DNA from: Bacteroidales bacterium
Lineage (GTDB): Bacteria; Bacteroidota; Bacteroidia; Bacteroidales; Tenuifilaceae
Direction of reading: 5' to 3'
NCBI GenBank assembly: GCA_025361485.1
Contig: JANYLA010000032.1
Location: forward strand, 1-54,463
DNA length: 54,463 bases
Shown: positions 38,494-47,789 of the stretch, in pieces
Layout of the letters: each line of letters begins with the position of its first letter
Position numbering within the stretch: the first letter of the stretch is position 1
Position numbers and translations under genes: made by a program
The notes under the pieces: model-generated
The model's database searches: none
Seen by the model: the letters and a program-made list of their open reading frames with translations, nothing else
What the model was told of the DNA's origin: nothing

Positions 38494-38601
38494 AATAATT
38501 TCGCAGAATTCAATGAAATAGTCATAATAACGGATAGTCATAAAATAAATAATTAAGCCTCAGTGATCTCTGTGTCTCCGTGGTTATCATTTATTTGAAA
38601 C

Positions 38602-39966
38602 CTAATTCCTACCGAAAAGATGTTTCACCAGCTCTTCAACTTTAGCAATTTGAACCAATGTAATGCCCTCGTTTCTCAGGTCTAGCCCTTTATTGTATTT
38701 TGATATAAATATTTTCTGCATTCCTAGTTTTTTTGCCTCAGCAATCCTTTGATCGAGCCGACTAACGGGTCTAATTTCGCCAGAAAGGCCAACTTCAGCA
38801 GCAAAACATGTATTGTTAGGTATTGGAGAGTCAAAAGCAGATGATAAGATTGATGCAATTACTGCAAGATCGGTTGCTGGATCGGTAATTTTCAATCCTC
38901 CAGCAATATTTAAGAAAACATCCTTTGTTGCGAGTTTAAACCCAGCTCTTTTCTCAAGAACAGCCAAAAGCATATTTAACCTTCGAGTATCAAAACCTGT
39001 TGTTGATCTTTGCGGCGTCCCATATGCAGCAGAGCTGACAAGTGCTTGTATTTCGATGAGGAAAGGGCGCGCTCCATCAATCGCTGCTGATATAGCAATT
39101 CCACTCAGCGCCTCATCGCGATGAGAAAGAAGAATTTCCGATGGGTTAGTAACCTCAACTAGACCAGTTCCTTGCATCTCAAAAATTCCCAGTTCCGACG
39201 TTGAACCATAACGGTTCTTTGCGGAGCGAAGAATACGATAAATGAAATTACTATCGCCCTCAAATTGTAAAACAACATCAACAATATGCTCTAAAATTTT
39301 AGGTCCGGCAATACTCCCATCCTTCGTAATATGGCCAATAAGAATTGCCGGAATCCCAGTTGTTTTTGAGTATCTCAGCAGAGCGGCTGTGCACTCTCTA
39401 ACCTGCGATACGCTTCCGGGTGATGATTCAATCGTATCGGAGTAGAGCGTTTGAATGGAATCAATAACAATTAGGTCGGGCTTAACGTTTTCGGCTTGGG
39501 TTAGAATATTTTCAAGCAGAGTTTCGTTTAAAATTAAGCACTCTTGATTTTCGGGGTTAATTCTATCGGCTCGAAGTTTTACCTGCTTTGCGCTTTCTTC
39601 GCCAGATATATAAAGAACTTTCAGATGCTTTAACCCAAGCGCGAGTTGAAGCGCTAGCGTTGACTTACCTATACCAGGTTCACCGCCAATCAGAATAAGC
39701 GATCCTGTAACAATTCCTCCTCCAAGAATCCGATTTACCTCGCCAATTCCTGTATCGAGCCTTTTTTCGTTATTCGATTCAATCTCTTTGAGCGCCTTGG
39801 GTGTAGCATTTCGCGAAACATCAACCAATCCAGGCCTAGTTGTATCCTTGCTAATTCTCTCCTCAACGTATGTATTCCATTCGCTGCACGATGGGCAACG
39901 ACCAAGCCATTTAACCGATTCGGCACCACAATTTTGACAAACGTACATGCTCCGAGTTTTGGCCAT
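38602..39966 (-). CDS. radA: DNA repair protein RadA (Sms)
   Basis: RadA is a RecA-like ATPase that promotes branch migration in recombinational repair. The 454-residue protein has a four-cysteine zinc finger (Cys10, 13, 24, 27), Walker A GEPGIGKST (95-103), and a KNRYGST version of the RadA-specific KNRFG motif. The C-terminal Lon-protease-like domain (LSGEIRPVSRLDQRIAEAKK) is also present. Start ATG 39966 follows the flippase-like gene by 15 bases on the minus strand, so it probably ends the panC-panD operon. Confidence 0.97.
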   Translation of the reverse strand: MAKTRSMYVCQNCGAESVKWLGRCPSCSEWNTYVEERISKDTTRPGLVDVSRNATPKALKEIESNNEKRLDTGIGEVNRILGGGIVTGSLILIGGEPGIGKSTLALQLALGLKHLKVLYISGEESAKQVKLRADRINPENQECLILNETLLENILTQAENVKPDLIVIDSIQTLYSDTIESSPGSVSQVRECTAALLRYSKTTGIPAILIGHITKDGSIAGPKILEHIVDVVLQFEGDSNFIYRILRSAKNRYGSTSELGIFEMQGTGLVEVTNPSEILLSHRDEALSGIAISAAIDGARPFLIEIQALVSSAAYGTPQRSTTGFDTRRLNMLLAVLEKRAGFKLATKDVFLNIAGGLKITDPATDLAVIASILSSAFDSPIPNNTCFAAEVGLSGEIRPVSRLDQRIAEAKKLGMQKIFISKYNKGLDLRNEGITLVQIAKVEELVKHLFGRN

Positions 39967-39981
39967 AAATGGAAGATTAAA

Positions 39982-40989
39982 TTATGATTCTACTACACTT
40001 TTTGGTTTTTTCTTGAAGAAAAGAATGACCATTGAGAATGTTCCAAACGTAATAATAAGTAGGGTTTGTGATTCGTGCGCAATGGTAGCAAATACAAGAC
40101 CATCAGCCTGAGATATTCCGAAAAGACCTAATCCCATTGCAGTAATATAATGGAAAGCACCAAATCCTCCCTGAACAGGAACTACCATTCCAAACGATCC
40201 AACAACCAGGATAAAAAGGCCGTCTATAATTGTAAGATCACTTGTTGGCTCCGTTGAGAAGAAAAGCAAATAGGTCATTAAAAAGTATAATCCCCAAATT
40301 AGAAAGGAATAGATGATAAATAATCCCCTTTTTTTCATCCGAACAACAGATTTCAAACCATCAATTATTCCATAGTACATGCTTTTTACACGCGATTTTA
40401 CTTTGTGTCCAAAAACATTTTTACGAATAAGATGAAGTAATAAATATGAGAACAGGAAGAAGACACTAATTATAATAGCTGAAATATATGAGAAACCCGT
40501 TCCCTTCGAAAAAAGAGGAATAAATATTTTATGAATGATAAAATCGCCAAAAAAATCTATTTTGATAAAGAAAGCAAGCAAAACACAAATAAAGAGCATC
40601 GCAAGGTCTGCAACTCTTTCAACCAGTACGGTGCCAATGAGGGACTCAAAAGGAGCATTATCTGTCTTTTTTAGTGTTCCGCATTTTGTAATCTCACCTA
40701 AACGGGGGAAGGCAAAGTTTGCAAGATAACCAATCATCACAGCACCAAAAACATGCTTTATTGGTGGAGAAATGCCAAGAGGTTCCATTAATAGTTTCCA
40801 CCGAAGAGCCCTAGCTAGGTTAGCAAAAGTTGCGACAACAAGCGAAAAGACCACCCAAAAATAATTGGCATTCTTAAAACCATTAACTAGAACATTAACA
40901 TCCACTTTGCGAAAAGCAAGATAGAGCAACAATACAGCAAGACCAAAGAAAATCGAATAGTTTAGTATCTTTTTGAGATTGTCATTCAA
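39982..40989 (-). CDS. Lysylphosphatidylglycerol synthase TM-region family protein
   Basis: This 335-residue integral membrane protein has about eight helices and matches the UPF0104/AglD-like flippase domain that forms the N-terminal half of MprF. It has RALRWKLLMEPLG after the first loop, then YLANFAFPRLGEITKC, the most conserved segment, and VPVQGGFGAFHYITAMGLG near the end. There is no soluble synthase domain, so lipid translocation is the likely role. No ATG occurs in frame near the conserved start; the best initiator is TTG at 40989 (MNDNLKK). It lies between panD and radA. Confidence 0.88.
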   Translation of the reverse strand: MNDNLKKILNYSIFFGLAVLLLYLAFRKVDVNVLVNGFKNANYFWVVFSLVVATFANLARALRWKLLMEPLGISPPIKHVFGAVMIGYLANFAFPRLGEITKCGTLKKTDNAPFESLIGTVLVERVADLAMLFICVLLAFFIKIDFFGDFIIHKIFIPLFSKGTGFSYISAIIISVFFLFSYLLLHLIRKNVFGHKVKSRVKSMYYGIIDGLKSVVRMKKRGLFIIYSFLIWGLYFLMTYLLFFSTEPTSDLTIIDGLFILVVGSFGMVVPVQGGFGAFHYITAMGLGLFGISQADGLVFATIAHESQTLLIITFGTFSMVILFFKKKPKSVVES

Positions 40990-41011
40990 GGGGAATTCGT
41001 TTTTGTGAAGG

Positions 41012-41362
41012 TTATACTAGTTTATTTGTAATCGTATCGGGGAAAATTATTGATGGTTTAAATTGCTTAGCTTCCTCAAAGTCCATCGTTGCATACGACA
41101 TGATAATAACAACATCTCCAACGGCGCATTTTCGGGCAGCAGGCCCATTAAGGCAAATCTTGCCAGAGCCGCGCTCACCTTTAATAACATAGGTTTCGAG
41201 TCTTTCGCCGTTATTAATATTTACAACCTGAACTTTTTCATTTGCAATGAGGTTGGCGGCATCCATTAAATCTTCATCAATGGTAATGCTACCAACGTAG
41301 AGGAGGTTTGCCTCGGTTATTGAAACCTGATGAATTTTTGATTTTACAACTTCAATAAACAT
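41012..41362 (-). CDS. panD: Aspartate 1-decarboxylase
   Basis: PanD converts aspartate to beta-alanine, feeding pantothenate and coenzyme A synthesis. It is made as a proenzyme that cleaves itself at Gly24-Ser25 (YVGSITI) to form the pyruvoyl cofactor. The 116-residue protein starts at ATG 41362 ([13 protein letters not shown]). Lys9, Tyr22 and the [17 protein letters not shown] loop are all present, so it should be active. It follows panC by 15 bases, as in many operons of this pathway. Confidence 0.97.
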   Translation of the reverse strand: MFIEVVKSKIHQVSITEANLLYVGSITIDEDLMDAANLIANEKVQVVNINNGERLETYVIKGERGSGKICLNGPAARKCAVGDVVIIMSYATMDFEEAKQFKPSIIFPDTITNKLV

Positions 41363-41377
41363 TTTTTTGCGTATCAA

Positions 41378-42220
41378 TTAATTAAAAAAAACATTATCAA
41401 TTAGCCTAATTTTTCCGGCTCTTACAGCAATACAGCCAATAATTGATTCGGAATCAGGCCAATTCAAAATAGGTTGTAAAGTTAAACAATCTACCAATGT
41501 GAAATACTCAACGGTTAGGTGGGTATCATTATTAATATTCGTTACTACCCAGTGAATCAATTCTTTTACGGAGAGTTCTTTTACTTTGTTGCGAGCTTCA
41601 CTTAAGGTTCTATAAATCAGCGGAGCACTTTCTCTTACAGCTGTTTCTAATAAAAGATTTCTTGAACTCATGGCCAAGCCATCGCTTTCGCGAACAATTG
41701 GGCATGAAATAATCTCAACTTTCAGCTTGAGCATTATAACCATTTGACGGATTATTGCCAATTGCTGAAAATCCTTTTGCCCGAAATAGGCTCGATTTGG
41801 TTCGACAATATCAAAAAGTTTACTAACTACTTGTGCAACTCCGTTGAAATGCCCGGGTCGATGTTCTCCCTCCATCACCTTATCGAGTTGGCCAAAATCA
41901 AAAACACGGGTATCGGGTTCTGGATAAATCTCAAGTTCAGAAGGCATATAAATGTAATGAACACCTGATTTTTCAAGAAGTTTTAAGTCTAACTCAGGGG
42001 TTCTAGGGTAGTTTTTAAGGTCCGATTTATCGTTAAACTGGGTAGGATTTACAAAAATACTGACAACTACAATATCGCTCTCGCTTACCGCTCTCTTAAC
42101 TAGCGAGATATGCCCTAGATGAAGTGCCCCCATAGTTGGCACAAAGCCAATCGACTTTCCTTTAATTCGATGTTCGGATAATATTCTCTTAATATCCGAT
42201 ATGCTGCTTAGTACTTCCAT
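41378..42220 (-). CDS. panC: Pantothenate synthetase
   Basis: PanC joins pantoate and beta-alanine with ATP to make pantothenate. The 280-residue protein shows the nucleotide-binding PTMGALHLGHISLVKRA (about 28-44), FVNPTQFNDKSDLKNYPRT, FGQKDFQQLAIIRQMV and the serine motif DGLAMSSRN. Its product pathway is shared with panD directly downstream. panB, the remaining gene of the branch, is not in the window. Confidence 0.97.
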   Translation of the reverse strand: MEVLSSISDIKRILSEHRIKGKSIGFVPTMGALHLGHISLVKRAVSESDIVVVSIFVNPTQFNDKSDLKNYPRTPELDLKLLEKSGVHYIYMPSELEIYPEPDTRVFDFGQLDKVMEGEHRPGHFNGVAQVVSKLFDIVEPNRAYFGQKDFQQLAIIRQMVIMLKLKVEIISCPIVRESDGLAMSSRNLLLETAVRESAPLIYRTLSEARNKVKELSVKELIHWVVTNINNDTHLTVEYFTLVDCLTLQPILNWPDSESIIGCIAVRAGKIRLIDNVFFN

Positions 42221-42528
42221 TCGTAATCGTGCAATAAATATATCAAAGTTAAATAAAGCTTAAATAGAACATAAAAAATGCGAGTAATAAAACGCTGCAA
42301 AGGTCGTAAAAAATTAAAAACTAATATCATCCATCAAAAAAAACGCATATCAAATATGGCTATATCTTAAGATATACTGAAAATCAGAGGATAAGGCTAT
42401 GATAAATCTAAATAATTTTTTATACTTTTGTAAAATTATTAAAAGCCCGGATACGGACCAGTAAATTACTATTTCCGAATCTGGGTTTTGTACCTCTGAT
42501 CTTTTAAAATCAGAAACCTGAAATACCC
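42221..42528. promoter_or_regulatory. Divergent intergenic region between panC and the GT5-like gene
   Basis: This gap of 308 bases is AT-rich. It should hold promoters for both directions. On the plus strand TACTTTTG (42423-42430) fits the -7 consensus, which would give a leader of about 90 bases for the GT5-like gene. Within that leader, CTGATCTTTTAAAATCAG (42497-42514) can fold into a small stem. I see no recognised riboswitch. Confidence 0.4.
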
Positions 42529-43359
42529 ATGAAGAGCACAAAGGTTCTATTTATCTCACAGGAAATTACACCCTACCTGCCAGAAAGCGAAATGGCTTTA
42601 ATTGGTCGTAATCTTCCGCAAGGGATACAGGAAAGAGGGAAAGAGATTCGAACATTCATGCCACGTTATGGATGTATCAACGAAAGGCGAAACCAGCTTC
42701 ACGAGGTAATTCGCTTATCGGGGATGAATCTTGTTATCGATGATTCTGACCATCCACTTATTATTAAAGTTGCCTCAATCCAAAGCGCTAGGATGCAGGT
42801 GTATTTTATCGACAATGAGGACTATTTTCATCGTAAGCATACTCTCTGCGATGAAAATCAAACCTATTTTGAGGATAACGATGAACGAGCTATCTTTTTT
42901 GCTCGGGGAGTACTTGAGACAGTAAAAAAACTGCGTTGGGCACCAGATCTCATTCATTGTCACGGTTGGATTTCGGCATTCGTTCCAGTTTTAGTAAAAA
43001 AAGCCTATAGCGATGATCCGTTATTTGCCAAATCAAAGGTCGTTTATTCGGTTTACAACGATGGGTTTGAAAACTCTTTTAGAGCGAATGTTCGTAATAA
43101 GATTCTGATTGATGGCGTTACCAAAAAAGATGTTGAGATTTTAAAAACACCTGATTACGCTAATCTTTCAAAATTGGCTATTAATTTCTCTGATGGCATA
43201 ATTTGTGCTAGCAATGAAATAAATAAAGATGTTGCTGAATATATTAAAAGTATAGATAAGCCCGTTTTACCTTATCAGGATAAAGATAATTATATCGATT
43301 CATTCAATAATTTTTACGATCAGATTTTAAACAACTCGATAGATGATAATAAGAAATAG
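42529..43359 (+). CDS. Single-domain glycogen/starch synthase-like protein (GT5 N-terminal half)
   Basis: This 276-residue protein matches the N-terminal Rossmann half of family GT5 glycogen synthases: KVLFISQEITPY, IRTFMPRYGCINERR, RMQVYFIDNEDYF, FFARGVLETVKKLRWAPDLIHCHGW. The C-terminal GT-B half, with its donor-sugar site, is absent. The N-terminal KTGGLADV loop, which binds ADP-glucose in real synthases, reads ESEMALIGRN here (19-28). Catalysis is therefore unlikely. The gene runs directly into the DUF4270 lipoprotein gene (5 bases apart) and then glmS. I recall the same trio in other Bacteroidota, which argues for a regulatory or scaffold role linked to amino-sugar or surface-polymer synthesis (inference). 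Confidence 0.88.
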   Translation: MKSTKVLFISQEITPYLPESEMALIGRNLPQGIQERGKEIRTFMPRYGCINERRNQLHEVIRLSGMNLVIDDSDHPLIIKVASIQSARMQVYFIDNEDYFHRKHTLCDENQTYFEDNDERAIFFARGVLETVKKLRWAPDLIHCHGWISAFVPVLVKKAYSDDPLFAKSKVVYSVYNDGFENSFRANVRNKILIDGVTKKDVEILKTPDYANLSKLAINFSDGIICASNEINKDVAEYIKSIDKPVLPYQDKDNYIDSFNNFYDQILNNSIDDNKK

Positions 43360-43363
43360 ATTT

Positions 43364-44749
43364 ATGAAGGTTTTGAGTTCTTTTCACAGAATTGCCGCCT
43401 CACGTCAGCTTATAGCAATTTTTGCTGTTTTACTCGGTTTGAATGCTTGTTATAACGAACCAAATACTTTAGGAGGAAATTTAATCCCATCCGAAGATAA
43501 TTTATCCGTAAAAATAGATACATCCTTTGAGATCTCAGGGTATACGCTTACACCCAGCAAGGTGACCACCAATGGATTTACTTATGGAACACTAGGTTGT
43601 TTGAACAGTAAAATTTTTGGTAAAACAAAAGCAGATTTCTTAACCCAAGTAAACTTAGGATACTTCAGAGAGAAAAACCCACTTTATGGGTCATTCCCAG
43701 TTCCCGATTCCCTTATTCTAACTTTTAAACTATCTCATTACAAGGGAATTAAAAATAAACCAATAACGGTTACCCTTTTTGAATCTAAGAAAAGAATTAT
43801 TGGTACGGAAAAGCATAATGGTCTTGACCCTGTTGATAGCTGGTACGATGCTGGAACACCCATTAGTACGGTTGTATATCAAGGAGAATCAGTCCTTAGA
43901 TTTGTTTTAGATACAACTTTAGCTCGAAGGTTTCTTAATGCTGATAGAGATTCAATCAGAATTATCCAAACTATAAATAGTAAACCAGACACATCTTATC
44001 ACAAATACACAGAACATGATTCTCTTCTTACACAATATTATCATGGATTCTATTTAACTTGCAATGATATTGTCGGGGATGATGGGGTAATGTATTTTCT
44101 TAACTATAGCGATTCTCTTACAAGAATGAAGTTATGCTACCATTCTGATACAGCAAAAATAAAAACAATATATACTTATGATTATATAATTAGTTCATCC
44201 TATTCATCAAGATTTAGTCATTTTGTTCACGATTATGCTACTGCAGATCCAGCCTATAAAATGAATTTTAGGGATGATACATTAACTCAAGATTCAGTTT
44301 TTTATATTCAAAATCTTGGAGGAGTTCAAGGTTTAATTAAACTTGATGGTATTGATGCATGGGCGAAGAAGATGCCAATTACAATTAGTAAAGCTGAACT
44401 AAGACTCGAACTTTATGACTATCCTTTAGGATTACCTAAAGATTCAATTATTAATAATTTATACTATTACGTTGAATTGACGGATGATAAAGGATTAGTA
44501 TATACTGAAGACCAAAAACTTGCTCAAATGGAACAACAAAGCACTGTAGCTAAATACAATCGGGCAAAGAAATACTACTCAATCAATCTAACCACACATC
44601 TGCAGTCAATACTTAGAAAAAAGGTAACACAAAAGAATTTTTATATTGTTCCTCAGATTGCTCCATCAGATAATGGAGATGAAGCTGTATTTAAAAGTAG
44701 AAACAACAGTAGCCCAATGAAGCTTATTATTACTTATTCAAAACTTTAA
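43364..44749 (+). CDS. DUF4270 lipoprotein
   Basis: This 461-residue lipoprotein starts at ATG 43364 (MKVLSSFHRIA, lipobox LNAC at about 29). The frame also has an ATG at 43343 that overlaps the previous gene; the downstream one gives the cleaner signal peptide. The mature part shows the DUF4270 pattern: TLGGNLIPSEDNL, then DTSFEISGYTLTPSKV, and many beta strands with a C-terminal IVPQIAPSDNGDEAVFKSRN. Function is unknown; surface exposure is likely because Bacteroidota lipoproteins are often exported across the outer membrane. It is co-transcribed with glmS, 3 bases downstream. Confidence 0.9.
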   Translation: MKVLSSFHRIAASRQLIAIFAVLLGLNACYNEPNTLGGNLIPSEDNLSVKIDTSFEISGYTLTPSKVTTNGFTYGTLGCLNSKIFGKTKADFLTQVNLGYFREKNPLYGSFPVPDSLILTFKLSHYKGIKNKPITVTLFESKKRIIGTEKHNGLDPVDSWYDAGTPISTVVYQGESVLRFVLDTTLARRFLNADRDSIRIIQTINSKPDTSYHKYTEHDSLLTQYYHGFYLTCNDIVGDDGVMYFLNYSDSLTRMKLCYHSDTAKIKTIYTYDYIISSSYSSRFSHFVHDYATADPAYKMNFRDDTLTQDSVFYIQNLGGVQGLIKLDGIDAWAKKMPITISKAELRLELYDYPLGLPKDSIINNLYYYVELTDDKGLVYTEDQKLAQMEQQSTVAKYNRAKKYYSINLTTHLQSILRKKVTQKNFYIVPQIAPSDNGDEAVFKSRNNSSPMKLIITYSKL

Positions 44750-44752
44750 AAT

Positions 44753-46588
44753 ATGTGCGGTATAGTTGGTTATATTGGACATCGTCAAGCATATTCTATA
44801 ATTATTAATGGTTTAAAAAGGTTAGAATATAGAGGATATGATTCTGCAGGTGTTTGTGTTATGAACGGTGAGCCGCAACTATTCAAATGCAAAGGAAAAG
44901 TTTCTGACCTTGAAAAACATGTTGGTTCAAACAATGTAGTTGGCACCATCGGTATGGGTCATACCCGTTGGGCAACTCATGGAGTACCAAACGATATCAA
45001 TGCTCATCCCCATGTATCGATGCATGGTAAGTTTACCATTATCCATAATGGAATTATTGAAAACTATAGTCCGCTAAAGGCTCGCCTAGAGAAGCGCGGG
45101 TATAAAAGTATTTCAGATACCGACACAGAGGTTTTAGCAAATCTAATAGAGTACATCTATTTAAAAGGGAATATCAGCGCTGAAATAGCTGTAAGGCTAG
45201 CACTAACAAAGGTTATTGGTGCCTACGGACTTGTTGTTATGTGTTGCGATGAGCCAAATACGCTTATTGCTGCTCGAAAAGGTAGCCCTTTGGTAATTGG
45301 TGTGGGTGATGATGAGTACTTTGTTGCATCGGATGCAACACCTATCGTTGAGTTTACCAATAGCGTTATTTATTTGAACGATAACGATGTTGCTATTATT
45401 AAGCGTGGTGAGCTTACCTTAAAAACGATTTTTAACGAGGCGCTAGAACCAAATATACAGACTCTGGATCTTGATATTGAAGAGATTGAAAAGGGCGGAT
45501 TTGAGCATTTTATGCTTAAAGAGATATTTGAACAACCACGTAGCATTCATGACACCTTTAGAGGTAGAATTTCTCAGGATTTAAACGAGATTCATCTTGG
45601 TGGATTATACCACGTTCTACCGCGGTTAATCAATGCTAAGCGAATAATTCTAATTGGATGCGGAACCTCTTGGCATGCCGCCTTGGTGGGAGAGTACCTG
45701 ATGGAGGAATTAGCTCGTGTTCCCGTTGAGGTTGAATATGCTTCAGAATTTCGTTATCGCAATCCAATCATCTATAAAGATGATGTTGTTATAGCCATTA
45801 GCCAGAGCGGTGAAACTGCCGACACGCTTGCTGCTATTCGTTTAGCACGGTCAGCAGGAGCACTTGTCCTTGGTGTTTGTAATGTAGTTGGATCGAGCAT
45901 TCCACGGGAGACAGATGCTGGAGTATACACCCATGCTGGCCCTGAAATTGGCGTTGCATCTACCAAGGCTTTTACTGCTCAGGTAACCATCCTAACCATG
46001 ATATCGATTCTTATGGGATGGAGAAAGGGTCATTTAAGTCAAGAAAGATATAAGGAGCTGATAAAGGAGATTACATTAGTTCCAGAAAAAATTGAAAAAA
46101 TACTTGGTTCAAACAGTGAGGTTATCAAAATAGCTGAAATATTCCATAAGTCAACGAATTTTCTATATCTCGGAAGGGGTTATTTCTTTCCCGTTGCACT
46201 TGAAGGAGCTTTAAAACTTAAGGAGATATCTTATATTCATGCCGAGGGCTATCCTGCTGCGGAAATGAAGCACGGACCAATTGCGCTTATTGACGAGAAA
46301 ATGCCTGTTGTGGTCATTGCCGCTAAAGATAGCAGCTATGAGAAGGTTGTAAGTAATGTTCAGGAGGTTAAGGCTCGTAAAGGAGTTGTTATAGCAATTG
46401 TAACGGAAGGTGATACCTTAATCAAGGAGATGGCCGATTATGTTCTTGAAATTCCTAAGGCACACGAAATTGTTGAGTCGCTTTTAGCAGTTATTCCACT
46501 ACAACTATTAGCATATCATATTGCACTGATGCGTGGCTGTAATGTTGACCAACCAAGGAATTTAGCGAAATCGGTTACCGTAGAATAA
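44753..46588 (+). CDS. glmS: Glutamine--fructose-6-phosphate aminotransferase (isomerizing)
   Basis: GlmS makes glucosamine-6-phosphate from fructose-6-phosphate and glutamine, the first step toward UDP-GlcNAc for peptidoglycan and lipopolysaccharide. The 611-residue protein has N-terminal nucleophile Cys2 (MCGIVGYIG) and MGHTRWATHGVPND in the glutaminase half. Two SIS domains follow (IGCGTSWHAALVGEY; ISQSGETADTLAAIR; GRGYFFPVALEGALKLKEIS), with the C-terminal NLAKSVTVE. It ends at a strong terminator. No glmS ribozyme is visible, as expected since its start is only 3 bases after the upstream gene. Confidence 0.97.
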   Translation: MCGIVGYIGHRQAYSIIINGLKRLEYRGYDSAGVCVMNGEPQLFKCKGKVSDLEKHVGSNNVVGTIGMGHTRWATHGVPNDINAHPHVSMHGKFTIIHNGIIENYSPLKARLEKRGYKSISDTDTEVLANLIEYIYLKGNISAEIAVRLALTKVIGAYGLVVMCCDEPNTLIAARKGSPLVIGVGDDEYFVASDATPIVEFTNSVIYLNDNDVAIIKRGELTLKTIFNEALEPNIQTLDLDIEEIEKGGFEHFMLKEIFEQPRSIHDTFRGRISQDLNEIHLGGLYHVLPRLINAKRIILIGCGTSWHAALVGEYLMEELARVPVEVEYASEFRYRNPIIYKDDVVIAISQSGETADTLAAIRLARSAGALVLGVCNVVGSSIPRETDAGVYTHAGPEIGVASTKAFTAQVTILTMISILMGWRKGHLSQERYKELIKEITLVPEKIEKILGSNSEVIKIAEIFHKSTNFLYLGRGYFFPVALEGALKLKEISYIHAEGYPAAEMKHGPIALIDEKMPVVVIAAKDSSYEKVVSNVQEVKARKGVVIAIVTEGDTLIKEMADYVLEIPKAHEIVESLLAVIPLQLLAYHIALMRGCNVDQPRNLAKSVTVE

Positions 46589-46607
46589 TTTATTTCAAAG
46601 AAATAAG

Positions 46608-46630
46608 AAAGGGAGCAATTAGCTCCCTTT
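46608..46630. terminator. Bidirectional terminator between glmS and rmlB
   Basis: A 9-bp stem AAAGGGAGC/GCTCCCTTT (46608-46616 with 46622-46630) has a 5-base loop and continues into TTTCTTTTC. It lies 20 bases after glmS and 8 bases from the convergent rmlB stop. Confidence 0.85.
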
Positions 46631-46637
46631 TTCTTTT

Positions 46638-47693
46638 CTATCTATTTTGATACTGCTCATTGTAATACTGCTGATAGTTTCCCGATACAATATCATCTAA
46701 CCATTTTTGGTTTGATAAATACCAGTCAACAGTTTTAGTTAATCCTTCTTCAAACTGAAGCGAGGGCTTCCAACCTAATTCATTTTGAAGTTTACTTGAG
46801 TCAATAGCATATCGAAGATCATGACCAGCCCGATCTTTAACGTAGGTGATAAGTTTTTCCGATTCTCCTATAGGTCTATTAAGTTTGGTATCCATTATCC
46901 TGCAAAGAAGTTTAATCAGGTCAATATTCGTCCATTCGTTATTCCCACCTATATTATAGGTTTCACCTTGTTTACCTTTGTGGAAAACCAGATCAATTGC
47001 TGCTGCATGGTCCTCAACGAATAGCCAATCCCTTACGTTTTCACCTTTTCCGTAAACAGGAATTGGCTTATTTTTTTTGATATTATTTATGGCTAATGGA
47101 ATTAACTTTTCGGGGAAATGATTCGGTCCGTAATTATTGGAACAGTTGGATATAACAACAGGTAAGCCATAAGTGTGATGATAAGCTCTTACCAAATGGT
47201 CGGAAGAGGCTTTAGATGCTGAATATGGACTCCGTGGATCATACGATGTCTCCTCTGTAAATAGACCTTCTGCACCTAAACTTCCATAAACTTCGTCGGT
47301 AGAAATGTGGTAGAACAATTTGCCTACGAAGTTATCCTTCCAATGTAGCTTAGCAGCATTTAAAAGGATAGTTGTACCAAGAATATTCGTTTTTATAAAT
47401 GCCATTGGTTCTGATATCGACCTATCTACATGCGATTCAGCAGCTAAATGAATAACGCCATCAATCGAGTATTCGTTAAAAATACTTCTAATGGTTTCCT
47501 CATTCGTGATATCTCCTTTTACGAATTTATAATTTGAACACTTTTCAATATCAGTAAGGTTTTCAAGATTACCTGCATAGGTTAACGCATCAAGGTTGAT
47601 AATCTGGTAATCGGAGTATTTTTTTACGAATAGACGAGTTACGTGTGAGCCAATAAAACCTGCACCGCCAGTGATTATAATTGTTTTTTTCAT
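46638..47693 (-). CDS. rmlB: dTDP-glucose 4,6-dehydratase
   Basis: RmlB is the second enzyme of dTDP-L-rhamnose and related deoxysugar pathways and uses bound NAD. The 351-residue short-chain dehydrogenase fold shows GGAGFIGSH (9-17), HLAAESHVDRSI, the catalytic ISTDEVYGSLG with Thr-Asp-Glu, and YSASKASSDHLVRAYHHTYG with Tyr-x-x-x-Lys. The other rml genes are not beside it, so it appears as an isolated copy. Its promoter should lie within the 96 bases shared with the tRNA gene on the other strand. Confidence 0.96.
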   Translation of the reverse strand: MKKTIIITGGAGFIGSHVTRLFVKKYSDYQIINLDALTYAGNLENLTDIEKCSNYKFVKGDITNEETIRSIFNEYSIDGVIHLAAESHVDRSISEPMAFIKTNILGTTILLNAAKLHWKDNFVGKLFYHISTDEVYGSLGAEGLFTEETSYDPRSPYSASKASSDHLVRAYHHTYGLPVVISNCSNNYGPNHFPEKLIPLAINNIKKNKPIPVYGKGENVRDWLFVEDHAAAIDLVFHKGKQGETYNIGGNNEWTNIDLIKLLCRIMDTKLNRPIGESEKLITYVKDRAGHDLRYAIDSSKLQNELGWKPSLQFEEGLTKTVDWYLSNQKWLDDIVSGNYQQYYNEQYQNR

Positions 47694-47741
47694 TTTAAGA
47701 ATTATAACTTATTTTCTTTCGTTAAAGAATAAAATAAACCC

Positions 47742-47772
47742 TTTCAAAATTAAGGTAAAAAGTTTACATTTG
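47742..47772 (+). promoter_or_regulatory. Promoter for tRNA-Lys
   Basis: TTTC at 47742-47745 (consensus TTTG) is 19 bases from TACATTTG at 47765-47772, a full match to TAnnTTTG. The spacing is the classical one for Bacteroidota sigma-ABfr promoters, and the tRNA begins 18 bases after the -7 box. Confidence 0.6.
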
Positions 47773-47789
47773 CACCCTGTTTAAAAAAT

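Larger units (their letters stand above)
38237..38601. other. Gene-free stretch with two hairpins
   Basis: These 365 bases between radA and the FAD dehydrogenase gene hold no convincing coding frame. They contain two compound hairpins (38416-38449 and 38468-38493, listed separately) and, near 38567-38583, a segment TCTCTGTGTCTCCGTGG that echoes the hairpin near 696-745. The start-proximal 100 bases probably contain the FAD gene's promoter, but I see no clean box. Confidence 0.6.

Noticed and set aside
44640-44752. glmS ribozyme upstream of glmS
   Set aside because: glmS starts 3 bases after the DUF4270 gene, so there is no untranslated leader to hold a ribozyme, and no such fold is seen.
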